Origin: Tubiluchus corallicola
Lineage: Eukaryota > Priapulida > Priapulimorpha > Priapulimorphida > Tubiluchidae
Assembly (NCBI GenBank): GCA_030141605.1
Contig: JAQGDQ010000015.1
Location: forward strand, 62,001 to 126,000
Direction: 5' to 3'
DNA: 64,000 nucleotides
In this document: positions 26,508 through 38,925 of the stretch, piece by piece
Numbering within the stretch: position 1 is the stretch's first letter
How the letters are laid out: each line of letters starts with the position of its first letter
Notes under the pieces: generated by a model
Database searches by the model: none
What the model was told of the DNA's origin: nothing
What the model saw: the letters and a program-made list of their open reading frames with translations, nothing else
Position numbers and translations under genes: made by a program

Positions 26508-26760
26508 AAGAAAGTGAAATAACAGTTGTCGGATAGACAAAAATAAAAAAATAACAAAAAAAACAAGAAAGAACGGAAACGATTAGAGAACGAGAAAAAG
26601 AGAGTAACTGAAAGAAAAAAGAAAGAAAGGAAAAAGAAAAAAGGAAACAAAAATAGAAAAATTAAGGGAGAAAGGAAGGTAACGAGTGAGACAGACTGTC
26701 TAGCGAAGGAACAAATAGACATATTAACAAACGAACGTAGAAATCAAATGAAAGAAGGAG
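26445..26760. repeat. (AG)n microsatellite and purine-rich tract
   Basis: A perfect AG run (26,455-26,502) passes into GAAA units and then an interrupted A/G-rich stretch to about 26,760. The Arg/Glu-rich frame on + and the Leu/Ser/Phe-rich frame on - are artefacts of it. Confidence 0.9.
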
Positions 26761-26789
26761 CCAATACAATGCTTGTACGGGTATTTTGC

Positions 26790-26833
26790 TCCTATATGCG
26801 GTAGTGTTGAAAATAAAGAATGAATGAATGAAT
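26790..26833 (+). mobile_element. 3' tail of a non-LTR retrotransposon (plus)
   Basis: GTTGAAAATAAAGAATGAAT continues as GAAT repeats, a polyadenylation signal followed by a short tandem tail. The purine-rich tract just upstream hides any older element body. Confidence 0.45.
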
Positions 26834-29118
26834 GGCTGAAAAAAGGAAGAAAAACTAGGCGATCATGTGAACTAACCCTCGAAATGTAAGGCCACAGTTA
26901 CTTTCTTCTGTGAAGTGATATTTGATGACGTAATGTGGAATGACGTAAGCTTAGTGCGAATAGCTGCAAGTCAGGAGCGTACGCCAGAAGTTTAGTCGAG
27001 CTGAGAACTAGAAACAATAGCAGCATATCTAAAAAAGCTACAAACTTGCAGTTTGTTATAACGTGCCAGGCGTGGCACAATCAGATTATGAATTATTGTG
27101 TCTTACTAATATAATAATAATCCTTAACGTAACACGTAAGTCAACAAATGCTATGTTTGCTACCGTAACTGTTTCATCGGAGGTTAACCCTTTTGTATAT
27201 AAAATGGAATAACCGCCTTTATGTCGTCTGCAAAGTTTGACTGTTGAGCGTACAAAAAATATATTCTCATAATAGTTTATGTATTCACGACAATGTAATA
27301 TGCTTTACGAACTTATACCATATAACTCCTTTTTCATTTTCTGTACTGCATTTCGTGAAAATCAATTTTTAGTACACGTTAGTACATCCGTCACTGAAAA
27401 TGAGAGAAATCATAAAGCTGCTTCAACTTGTTACTGGTTCCATGAATTTTGATATTCTTTAGAGTTTTGTCGTAACCGTTTGATGATTTATTTTTCAGTT
27501 AGATTTGTCAATTTTTGTGTTACCATTCATCATTTTTGGTTTATTTTTGTGATATTTTTGGGTGGAGAGAGGAAGTCACTAGCAAGAATGAAGATGTACT
27601 AGTGGAGTGGGTAGTCTAGTTAGTCGACAGCCATTCGTGTTTGGTGAAAGTTGGCTATTGAAACTAAAAATCGGGGCCAGAATAAGCAGGTAAAAGGAAA
27701 ATTTACATGAAAATACTTACTCGAAAACGAAGACGCACGTATAGCAGAATCTATCAAACTACGAACACCCGTAACTTCTAAAGGTGTTTTGGCAATGCGG
27801 TAACGCAGAAAACAGAGCATTCTTGTGAATAAAAGCGTGCATTCTTGAAAATAATTGCCCTAAGTCAAAATGCCATGTTTGATCAGCCTAGGCAGAAACG
27901 TGAGATAGGCATTTAGTCGCCACAAGTGTGTAAAATTGTGGTATTAAGTCAAACAGATAAGTAAAAACAAGCTTTACTGAATGAAAAAAGACAGGGTGGG
28001 CAAGGACGGTGGGGTGAGTGGTCGTGTCAGAGGTTAAATTCTGAGTTGGTACAATTCTCTTGTACCTACGCGGTGTACGCACTGTTATAGATTAAAAAAG
28101 TTTTGGCTATTTAAGTGTGTAAAAGTATTTGAAACCAGAAGAGCTCGAACAAAGTGTCTTGTAGAGTCTTGAACGTTACAGTGGATATAGATTATAGCCT
28201 AACTGATGGGTATTCATGGATCAGGCTTAGGCCATACGATGGATATGTCCATCGGCACCTATAATAGATATTATTAGAGTTAAAGTGACTCTGTGGCAGT
28301 TTGTATGTTTCGTTTTTGTTTAGGGCTAGCTGGAAGAGACACTATTCAATTGAATTTGACAATGTATGAATACCTACACGTTTGTGAATCTGATAAATCA
28401 GATTTTAGTACAAATGTTTTATCATTTGTTTTCTCACATTTTCATTACTTGGAAACCTACTGTGTTTTCTGGGCACATTCAGAGGATACATGTTTACAAG
28501 TTAGGTATTTATGGATATGTATCCACGTAAAACCCGTGGATTATTGATATAGATACGGTCGTGAAATTTCATATTCACGGCAACCTCAGGTAAATATTAA
28601 ATCGTAGAGTAGGTAATTATAAACTCAGTTACATACGTATGTCATTTTATCTATTTTATGTCTAAACTATAGTTTCAATGTGAACTGTAAAAAAGACTTT
28701 GCAAATTGATATTTGATCATTTTTTTCTGTGAGTGATCTTCCCTCCTCAATAGCTCACCCCTCAATCAGCTACACATTTTGCAAAGTTTAGTTTGACTTT
28801 TTCTGTGAGAACCTGTCGATGTTATCTGCTTTTGCTTTTATTTAGTTTTCCTCTCGGACTTATCGCTGGCTCAGCTCCAAACTGTCCACACTGGACGCAC
28901 TAAACATGATTTTTCTCACAAGAGATTAAGCAAAGCCTCTCATCGAGGAGGTTCCATACCTTCCTCCTACTCCCCGTATAGGTGCAATAGGAACAGATTA
29001 AATTAGGAAACATTATGCATGGCATTCCTATATCACAAAGGGTACATTATGCTTCCATTTCAAGCGCAAAAGCTAGATGCATTTATCAGAATTTAATCCT
29101 GGCAGTTGGATTCTGGTG

Positions 29119-29312
29119 TGGAAGTGCCTCCAAGCACAGGGCTCACTAATAGCTGTGTAGATCATACAATAAGTTCCTTGTATGCTGACAGTGTTGTTAG
29201 AAATGCGAAGGAAAACATGTATTTGTAAGACGGTGTTGTACCAGCGTTTGTCATGCGGCAGCGCACTAATTCTGAGGGCTGAGCTCTGAAAAAACGCGCA
29301 AATTGCGGCCAT
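29119..29312 (-). other. Possible antisense first exon or chance ORF
   Basis: On the minus strand an ATG at 29312-29310 in a good context (AGAATGG) opens a frame whose first 25 residues (MAAICAFFQSSALRISALPH...) have the composition of a mitochondrial targeting sequence. It stays open to near 29,075. A weak GTACAA donor lies after about 25 codons. There is no recognised domain and no partner exon, so it is not called as a gene. Confidence 0.12.
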
Positions 29313-30969
29313 TCTGCCGTGATTGACTTTTAAAACACCACTTACAATGCGCAACTATTCAACGTCAAACGGCTTAAGCAGTAATGTTGTCATAACTAAA
29401 CAGCAAATGTCATGTAAATTATCGTCTGTTGATATTATAATTCAGCGTTAATTGGCCAGGCATTGAAGGTATCATGCAGCATATTCAAGGTCAGAGAGTG
29501 AGCTGCGAAGTCTAGAAAGCTTATAAGGCAGGCGACTGCCCCGTGCAGCGCACATAACATTGGAATTCTTTTCATATTTTTATAGAAAACTGGTTTAGTT
29601 TAACATTTTGATTAGCACAAATAAGTGGAAAATTCTATGCGCGTGTGCTTAGGTTATCAACTGTGTTACGAGTAGTTGGAATTTAAGTAACTTTCTGGTA
29701 TTTTATAAATTTAATTAACCCAAGAATCTGGATGAACAAATTTTATTTGTTAATACTTCATGGGAAACAGCTTGAAGTGAAAGAAACGAAACAACATTGT
29801 AATAATAGTTCATATGGTATATGAATTAAGCGTTTATCGCCACAATATGCGAAAATTTATTAGAAGCAACGAGTGGGCTATGCATTACTGGTCTGCTGAA
29901 GCTACCCACTCTGTTAATGAAATTAATTACTTGGTAGAAACACTTTTTGTGAACACGTTTTTTTGAAATTGTTTCGGTTAAAGCTTCGAGTTGAGCTTGA
30001 ATCTAAACATGTCCTATTGAAATTTTATTCCTTCAAGTTTAATCTCAACAGATTTTGCATTATAACCTAGCTGCATCAAAATTCTCCGCATTTAATTCAA
30101 AGAATTAATTTAAACAAGGGATGAATATACTCTAAAAAATTAAAACTTGCCAGGTGACCCTCCCTTTGCCTCTGCACCATTAATGGACCCATGGCGGTAT
30201 AGGATACACACAAAAAGACAGAAAAGTCATTGTTTTGACAAGACCGCAGACAAATAAAAAGTGTTTGCACCAAAAACTGGCTTTCATAGGTGGACTGTGT
30301 CTGACCGCACTGAAGTCCAGTGGCCAGTAGCCCAATGAAGGTCATCGTGGCCTAAATACCTCGGAGATTTTGAGATTTATCCGCGGCGAAATTTGTTGTG
30401 TAAACGTTTGCTGATACGAAAAAAAGCGTCCTTACCGGTTTTTGTTTTTACGAAGTCTCTTGAGCCGCTAGCAAACACAGCTACATGGCTAACAATGTGC
30501 TACCGACGAACGGCGCGGAAATTTGTGATCAGTTTTTAATAATTGTGCTTCGTCATAGGATTAACGGTAACATTAAATCTTCTGCCTCCATACAGGTGGT
30601 ACAATATAAATTATTTTGAATTAGCAAAATAATCTTTTACTATCACTGTTTACAGTGGCTGCCAGAACTGGACGTTTTTATTATAATTGTTTTGAGTATT
30701 TATTAAAGACCTTACCTCGTACTTAGAGTGACTACGTTCTTGTGTTCATTAATAAAACTGACTGCTTCTAACTAACAACAAGCAATATAATAACGAATTT
30801 ATGATAACTGATACATACAATGTGATATTTTAGTATGCCCTTGTCACAGGTGAACTGTTTGTTGTTGTTTAGTTGCACTGTCAGGTTGTTAACGGTAATG
30901 ACAGTAGGAGTAGCCATAGTTGTTACTGCCACTTTTTGCATATAGTTATGGTTCAGCTGTTGGTTTCCG

Positions 30970-30991
30970 TTATTGTTGTTGTTGTTGTTAT
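30970..30991. repeat. (GTT)n short microsatellite
   Basis: Imperfect GTT/ATT triplets. The asparagine-rich minus frame and valine-rich plus frame across it are by-products. Confidence 0.8.
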
Positions 30992-32094
30992 TGTCCTCGT
31001 CGTTGTCTTCTCTGTTAAAAACTGTTCCACTTTCACATCGAAAGGCCACTTAATGGCAACTCAAGAGATACTATAAGAAGAACGTCGCCTCCTTTTTGTA
31101 TTACCTATATAATTTATCACACAATGAAGTTGATGAAGTGGCCGTGAAAAGGAAGATAATGGTAAATATTTTCTAACTGCCGACGCAAATCCATTGATGC
31201 CTATCATATTCCCGTTTACGATCGACGATAATGGCACTTCTCCACTTGTTATAAAAAAATTTATTGCATTTATTTCCTAGAAATACATGTGAGCTAAAAA
31301 CATATGTGCTAAAAATAATGTTATGTGTGTTGTCTGAGTGTGAACTGAATACTAAGACTCGTGCCTAATCAGCTTTGAGGCTATAGTCACTGGATGTTCA
31401 TGTGCCTTGCACAGGTGAAGTAAAGGATTTTATAAAATATTATATATTTTTTCCGTTAAGGTCGTTCAACCTGGTATCGCTACCATAATCTGAAAACATT
31501 GGAGTGAATTTCTATGCACGGAAAGCTAGCCTATGCGCAGTCATTAGATACAATTTGAACAGCTAGTTGCCCACCAGACCACCTTGAATTACTGTTTCCA
31601 AGTTGCAGTAACTGCAGAAGAGTTTATACAATTTACTTGCAATGTACTGAATCAAGCGTGTGGCCCTGTTCTATAGCAGAATTAGCGGCAGTTAGTGCCT
31701 ATTCCGAACCGATAGCCGTTCAAAAACGGTAGTAATCCGCTAGTCTGGGAGCGTGGGAATTGCCCTCTGTGTAACTTACGAGTTTAGGAGGTTGAGTAAT
31801 CCTACTAGGTTAATTTGATAAGCTTGTTTTTATAATTACGAAGACCCAGTAGAACTTCCTTTCGACGACCGCTTAGCTTTAATATGAAGAGAATAAGAGA
31901 GTAGACATTTGACGAGTTCTAGTTTCAGCCACCCGCTCTGCATATGCAACAGTGTGGAGAGTTTTTGGTATGACAAATGTAAAATTGGTTTGCTCTGTGT
32001 AAGTCATAGATACAAATAGTCTATTTATTTTAACGTGGCACGACTATTTCACCAAGTGTTCAAATCAGATTTAGTAAAGAAACGTGTTAGGCCC

Positions 32095-32225
32095 CACCTA
32101 CTCACAATTTTTGTTCCTTTGTACATATTTTTATTTCACTTCATGTACTAATTTTTATGTTGCTTACCGTACTTTTTCCTGCCCACATTACGGAATGAAA
32201 AATTTAATAAAAAATAAAATAAATG
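32095..32225 (+). mobile_element. Probable 3' end of a non-LTR retrotransposon
   Basis: A T-rich segment with TTTTTCCTGCCCACATTACG leads to GGAATGAAAAATTTAATAAA and then AAATAAAATAAA units. The layout resembles the 3' untranslated end and tail of RTE/L2-like elements. No coding sequence is preserved. Confidence 0.35.
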
Positions 32226-32722
32226 AAATTACTAAATAAGCAAGGTAACATCACTTTTGTTGACGAACGTGGAGAGCTCTACTCGTCTTGTAAATGTCTT
32301 TTATTCTCAGACTCTTACCTTTTTGAAATTTTCTAGAATGAAGATTTATTATAGACCCATGGTTTGCGTAACACCATTAGGTTTACAGAGCAGCTACTTA
32401 ATCACTCTACGTTTTGTTTGATATTATACTATTATAGGCAGTCCTCCATCCTATAATATCCTATCCTACTCAAAATTATCTGATTGAATAATGTCACTCA
32501 TAAGAATAGTGTCACTAGATCTATTTTACTTCTAGTTTGTCGTCAAAGACTATTAGAAGTATATTATTCAAGACTTCAAGACGTAGATCACTATGTTCGG
32601 GGTAGCATATATAAGTGCACTAGTCAGAGTCTAAGCTGGACGGTTCAGATAAAACAAACTTTGGTGTCGGGCAGAGTTTCTGAAACTAGTTTTATGACAA
32701 TAGCTATAATGCCTCTTCATTA

Positions 32723-32770
32723 GCTCAGTATATCTTGAATATTTCGGCTCAATATATCTTGAATATTTCA
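32723..32770. repeat. 24-bp tandem duplication
   Basis: Two adjacent units of GCTCA(G/A)TATATCTTGAATATTTC differ at two positions including the last base. Recent local duplication. Confidence 0.8.
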
Positions 32771-35590
32771 AATTATATTGCAGAATTTTACTTTTCGAGC
32801 CAGCATATCAAGGTGTCAGCGTGTTAGCCACGTACGAGGGTGATTTATATTGTAAAATGATTAAATAAAATGTGGACTTAAGAGCTTAGTAAAGCTCAAT
32901 GGTGCAGACTACATACCTGAAACTACTTGTTATTAACACCTGGTCTAATTGGCTTCTGGTTTCTAGGCAGAAGCTGTGCAGTGTGGAACGCGAAATCAGC
33001 GGCCAGACGTCACATGACTTCTACACAGGGCAGTCACGTGACAGCAGACGTCTGCTGAAGATTTGCTGCGCACCCTTAAAATAAATGCTGTAGTAAAGTT
33101 GAAAAATGACCTGCACTTATAATGCCTGGAAGGCAACATGCCAAAGAGTTATGCACTCCGATATAAAGGAGTTATTGTAAAGATATGGTAGTCAATCTTT
33201 GTACAGTATCCTCTACAGCATGTCTACAACATAAACACCTCAGTAATGTTTAGACGTCAACACTACTGAATCCATGCCGTCTTGTCAACACTTTGGCACG
33301 TGTAGTAAACTAGTAATTATATTGTCGCTGACTTCTTGCTGAATTATCAATGGTGCCAACTGCCAAGGACAAGACTAACGTCGTCAGTGACACAAATTTG
33401 AACGTGCAAAAATCTCCATTAAGCCAACACTTTGACAAAGAAAGAATTGTTTGAAAGTTTAATGATTTTTATTAAGCGATAGATTTTGCAATTCCTCTCT
33501 TTGTATGGCTCACCAGGATTCTGAAGCTATTCATTATCATGATAACGTGGTACACAGAAAAATCATCCACTGTCAGCTACGGACTTAATTGTTAAGTTAT
33601 TATGCCCATTCTGTCTTTATTGTTATGGCAAAAGGAATAGAGATGAAACGTTATCAGTGGATTTGTTTAATCCGATTTCTTGCCTACAGACTCTCGCTGT
33701 CCGATTGTCATAGTAATTTAGATGTTTATTGTTCTATGGATCCTGTTAAAGATTTTGTTTACTTGCCCTCGGGTGGGCTTCTATACATTATCACGTACTA
33801 TAGTAACTATAGGTTTTAATTTAATGTGCTTTTAAATAATTTTCTTTAATCAGTTTCATATTCTCATCCTTGATCCTTTATTTTCTCCTTCGAGCCGTCT
33901 TTAAATTATTTGCCCCCAAATTGTTTTTATTTTTGAAAGCGCAAGGCGCTGTCATTTGTTTGAAAACATGTTTTAAGCGAAGACATGCAGTGTGCCATTT
34001 CTGAAAACACAAATTCCCTTTGCTTGGTCTTTATATTCTGTTAAATAAGACAATCGTCATTTTGGGACAAATTCTTAATATAGTGGACAATTTGTGAAAT
34101 GGTGCTTATATCATAGTCCTCATGTTACAGGAAGATTGTCAATAAACGGTTTACTTGACGTCTTTTTTATTTTATTTTGATGAAATTATAAAACTGTTAA
34201 CAATGTTTTAATTTTTTGTTGCAAGTTCAACAAGCGCGATGCGAACAGGGGGGCTCATTGAATTCGATATGAAAGATAACAAAAATCTGGCTCCATCAAT
34301 ACGCGAAATTTGTTCTATACTTTCGAAATTTCATGACCATCAGAAAATGACGTCAATGCCGTTATCTTGAATTCAAGATGACAAATGAAAAGTTCGATTT
34401 TTTCAGTAGATTCAGAATTCGATCTATTATATTCCCATTATAATAATCCGTTGCGAATTGAGATTGGGCCTTGGGATTTTTTCAAATGGTCAAGTCGTAA
34501 CAATAACAGCAAGAACAAAGATCAGATGAGTAGCAGTTTGAGTCGAGCCACGACCAATTATTTTCATTTTATAGTCCTACCTCTCTGCTGGGGATGGACC
34601 AAATAATCGCATGAACATTTACCGCAACAGCCAAAGCACATGAATGTAGGTTTGACGTAAGAAAAGTTTAAAAGTTTTTTTAAGCTGTGTATCACGAAAA
34701 GCGCAAAAGGTAATTATTGTTATTTTAGTTATTTAGTAGGTCAGTTTGTAAGTAAATATATTGGAGCATGTTCATTATGAACATTGTCGCCTTCAGAAAC
34801 TTTATAATCCGAAGTCCTGCTGACACAATAAACTAAACGTCTTTCTCTTTCTAAAGCATTCAGTCACCCCAAAGTATTATTATATGAACAGGTTTAACTC
34901 ATTTTCGTGATATAACCTCCAACTCACAAAAGGAACGTTTTTCACCAAACAACAGAGAGGCGGTACTCGATAATAGGCAGAGCCAGAGGGCGAAATCATT
35001 TTCTCACTCATTCTCCGTATCTGTGACTGGAATATTTTGCACTGATGAGGTGGTTATAGGGCGTTATTTCCATCATAGAGTACTTCACCTTTAGTGTGCA
35101 TTACACTTAATTCCTGTAAGTAACTGGCCGCTCCTACTTAAACATCATCGTGCCAAAAAAAAACGATAAAGAAAATGTTCCAACAAACAATATATACGGC
35201 AGCTTCTCAGTTTGACTTTCAACCTTTTACAAAAAAAAGAATGAGGACGCATGTTAACACCTGCTGCATTTAGATTTCTGGCCACGTGTCGGTTCTGAAA
35301 AAAGTTACCATGTACACTGTGACTGAATTTACAGGCTTAAAAATTTGTGTATTGCTTTCCGCCTGTAGCATTAAGAAAAACCTGGATTGGAGTTCTGATT
35401 TTGGAGAGGATTTTGAAACATTGCAGTTTGCTGCCAATCCTCTCTCACTTTTGCTCTTATAATTGTACTTACTAAACACCATTTTTAACAGTTTTTTAAT
35501 TTAAAATTTCACTTTTCATCTAGGCATCAAGAGAAATTTGTTTTTATAACATCTTTATTTTTCCAGTTTACTTTTCGGTTTACTTTACCC

Positions 35591-35692
35591 AAACATGTGT
35601 CATGATTAATTTGAATCTTTATAACATTCAATCATAATCCAACGTCAGTGTCAAAATTTCTGGCATAGTTAATTAAATAGAAGGAAATATTC
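35591..35692 (+). repeat. Direct repeat copy 1 (pair with 36.87 kb)
   Basis: It starts AAACATGTGTCATGATTAAT and runs through CCAACGTCAGTGTCAAAATT to the GTTAATTAAATAGAAGGAA region. The second copy, in the same orientation, is 1.28 kb downstream. The copies differ by scattered substitutions and small indels. Confidence 0.65.
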
Positions 35693-36868
35693 AGAGGCAA
35701 TATGAAATTTGGCTAAATAGAAAAAAAAACTTTAGCAAGAGACTTGAACAATGTCGAAATACCGCTTACATCTTAATCTACCGGTTACACCTAACAAACA
35801 AAAGAGCATCCATCCTCACAACTCATTGACTTTTGGACTTAACGTGACACAGAGAGTATCTGGCACAGACAGCATACATCCTCACTGCAATTTATTTTCC
35901 TTACTGGTACGAGGACTATTCTGTTTGCTCAGGCACTGTCAGCCACAACTTTCTATTATAAAACCTAGTCATATTAATTACCTTCTTGACGTCTGTTTAA
36001 CTGCCTGACACGGTTCATAACAAACTTTCAGACACAGTAAAAAATCGAGATTTTGATAAATGAAAAATAGTACTAGAAGGGCGACAGGTAGAGCAAAGAA
36101 GTCGAAAAATTGGCTTAAATCACCATTGCTGATTTATAGGCAAGCGTTTGGCCTGGCACTAGGTGAGACTATGGCATCGTAAAATCTCTGTCTGTCGTTC
36201 GTGGCACTAAACCTTCAATTAAATGGACAAAAGTAACCGGCAGACAAGTGCAAGATTTTTCTATTTGTTGAAGTTATTCGGTTATTCAAGTATCAACTTA
36301 GTCAGCACATTCGTTTGAATTTATTTGGTTAGATTGGCCTTGTACCATTCGCTGTTACATTTTTAATTATGCAAAGTGCAAACAAAAAAGGCGCGGTGAA
36401 AGCAGTTACTTTAGGTTGCGTTTCACGTTCTATGTATGTCGCAAACGTTTAACTTTGGAAAGCCTAGTACTCGCAGTAAATAATATTTATTTTTATGCAA
36501 AAATAATACAAACTTAAATTGCGCTTTGTAGTAAATGTCGTGGTGCTTTCGTGATGAACGTTGATGATTAGGTGACATGACATTTTTTTGACAGTAATTC
36601 TTCGTTAATTAGCTAAACAACTAGTAACTTACTTCCTCCAAATTATTTACCTTCTCTTAAACTAATTGTCTGTCAAATTTAAGTGTCGGTATAGCTCGTG
36701 CCTGTCTCATTCGTATGCGCAGAACATTTCTATCTGTACGCTTGATTAAACATTTCTTTAATTAGAAATTAAAATTGCCAGGCTTTAGGTACCATCGTTT
36801 TTACCGTATAAACCAATCACTGTAATAGAAACATGTAATTACTGTTTGAGAGTGGTCAACACTTGTCC

Positions 36869-36976
36869 AAACATGTATCATTATTATGTTGAACCTTTAT
36901 AATCATAAAATTTAATCATATTCCAACGTCAGTTGTCAAAATTTCTTGGGTAGCTAATTAAACAGTAGGAAGAATT
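36869..36976 (+). repeat. Direct repeat copy 2 (pair with 35.59 kb)
   Basis: It starts AAACATGTATCATTATTATG and shares TTCCAACGTCAG, TGTCAAAATTTCT and TAATTAAACAGTAGGAA with copy 1. Boundaries are approximate. It could be the diverged ends of one element or two insertions of the same short element. Confidence 0.65.
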
Positions 36977-37104
36977 CACGTAAACAAAAGTATAAAAGTT
37001 ACAATTTTAAGACTGTTTTGGCCTATATGACTTGGAGGTCGGTGATTATGAACTGGCGGATTGTTTTAATGCTAATATTGATCGTGGATTGCTAATTAAA
37101 ATGT

Positions 37105-37165
37105 TAAATAAAAAGGAAGGAAGACGAAAAAGAGGAAGAAGGAGAAAAAGAAGTTATTGAAAAAA
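37105..37165. repeat. Short purine-rich tract
   Basis: An A/G-only stretch built of GGAAGA and GAAAAAG words; no coding capacity. Confidence 0.6.
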
Positions 37166-38584
37166 TGTAACGTAATATATTGTATTGTAATTTGTCAGAT
37201 GTTGTTGCTGTTGACACTACCGCCGTCGCTGTCATTAAAGAATACTATATATAACAATAGTAACTTGTCACCAATTGTGTGAAATACAGTGTATAGTGTG
37301 CTGACAGATGTGGTTGAGAGTTACTAAATGAGTAGAGCCCACTAGCCTAAGCAAAGTATTTCAATGACTAGCGATGCCCAATGTGCTGCACGCGAATGTC
37401 GCACAGCATAAATTTTAAGATCTATGGCTAAATGAAGCTTTACTCACACTCAATGCAACTTTATTCACAACTACATACTTATTGTAAAAGTTATTTCTAA
37501 TCCCTGCGATGACGTAGGATTTATATTGTTTTGCTCCTATAAATAGATTGCTAAGTCGATTTTCGAGAATTCTTCACCTCAATTCTCTCCACATTATTGA
37601 TACTCGCCGATATTGATTGCGTGGGCGCCTCAATGAGCGGTTCAATGACTGGCTCTGTTTTTATCAATAATTTATCAACCAGCTTCAGCAAGCAATACTT
37701 TTAAGTTCTGTTGAGACAATGCATGTACTGCTCTTGCTAATACAGAGACTGATCAGACTGATTTGCTGGTCCACGTGCCTGTTTGAGGGTAGAGGAAAAG
37801 TAGCCGAAGCCCAGGTACTGTCTGGTTGAATGGTGAATCTAGGTGTGGTGTGGTTGAGTGCCGTGGGTAAGGTGTGTGGCCTTAACAAGTATGCGGTTGT
37901 TTTGACGATAACTACCATGCGCATCCCTTTTCATCTCCACAGTTGAAACTCTCTCTTTCGCAACCCCATCTATAGGCACGTACTTTACTCAATTTGTTTT
38001 AGTTACTGTTTTAGTTACAAAGTTTTAGTGAATTTTGTATTGGAGATGAAAAAACAGTTGTATATGCCCCTTTGTTCAACAGTGTTGTTTTCTAAATGTG
38101 CTTGCCTTGTATTTACTTCTAAATTATTTTTGCTATACGCGTTGCTTATTCAGTGGCCCTGACAAAAGCAGCTTATGGCGATTTGATGTCTGTATTAATT
38201 ATATATTAATTAATATTAATTATGAACTTTTTTAGTGTCGGATGGTTGCGTAAAGCAAAAACTTTATATAACTTTCTATTTTTATAACTGAGTTAACTAC
38301 CTAACTCTTTGGCCCGGTAAGTCTGCAAAATCTTAAATTTTATAGTGCAGATTACAAAACATGCAGTAATAGTCATACTGTGGAAGTTACTGTTTCTGTT
38401 GTGAATGAGAACCCCATTAGTTGACTGAGTTTTATAACAGAGTAAACCGATTTGATATCCAGAAAATCAATCACCGGAAGTGCTTTTTGGGAATGTATAC
38501 CTGCTTCCATTTTTATCCGCGCTGCGAATCTAGAAGAACACACACACAACTTTTTCGTTTTAGTATACTACGAATCCAGTTTTC

Positions 38585-38925
38585 CACATTTTAATTCATG
38601 TTAACTCGCAAACGCAGCGGCTTAAGACACCTGGGTTAACCGGGTTAAGTCTTTGAGCGGTGAAAGATGATCTCTATCAAACGGTCAAGTTACTGGACAT
38701 CGGTCAGTCTTTCGGTTGTCATTCAATTTCTCCTAGGGCTTTAAGTTAAATTAATAGACAACTGACATAAGTATTTAGGTATTGTGAGATACATGTGTAC
38801 CCTCATTTTTAATAAGCTAGAATTTTTTAAAGGCCCGGGAGAGGAACCTCGGTACTCGAAAAGGTATAGTCAGACGTAAACACGGTCAAGGCATGGATTT
38901 GGATTTGAACCCATTTATATAGACG
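38585..38925 (+). repeat. Interspersed repeat family copy (with 14.5 and 50.4 kb)
   Basis: Shares in order GTTAACTCGCAAACGCAG, CTGGACATCGGTCAGT, TCATTCAATTTCTCCTAGGG, TATTTAGGTATTGTGAGATA, GTGTACC, AAAGGCCCGGGAGAGG and GGTATAGTCAG...GTAAACACGGTCA with the other copies. It ends near GGATTTGAACCC, which read on the minus strand is a pol III B-box-like GGGTTCAAATCC. Confidence 0.6.

Noticed and set aside
26435-26722. Leu/Ser/Phe-rich ORF on - over the AG repeat
   Set aside because: Microsatellite artefact.
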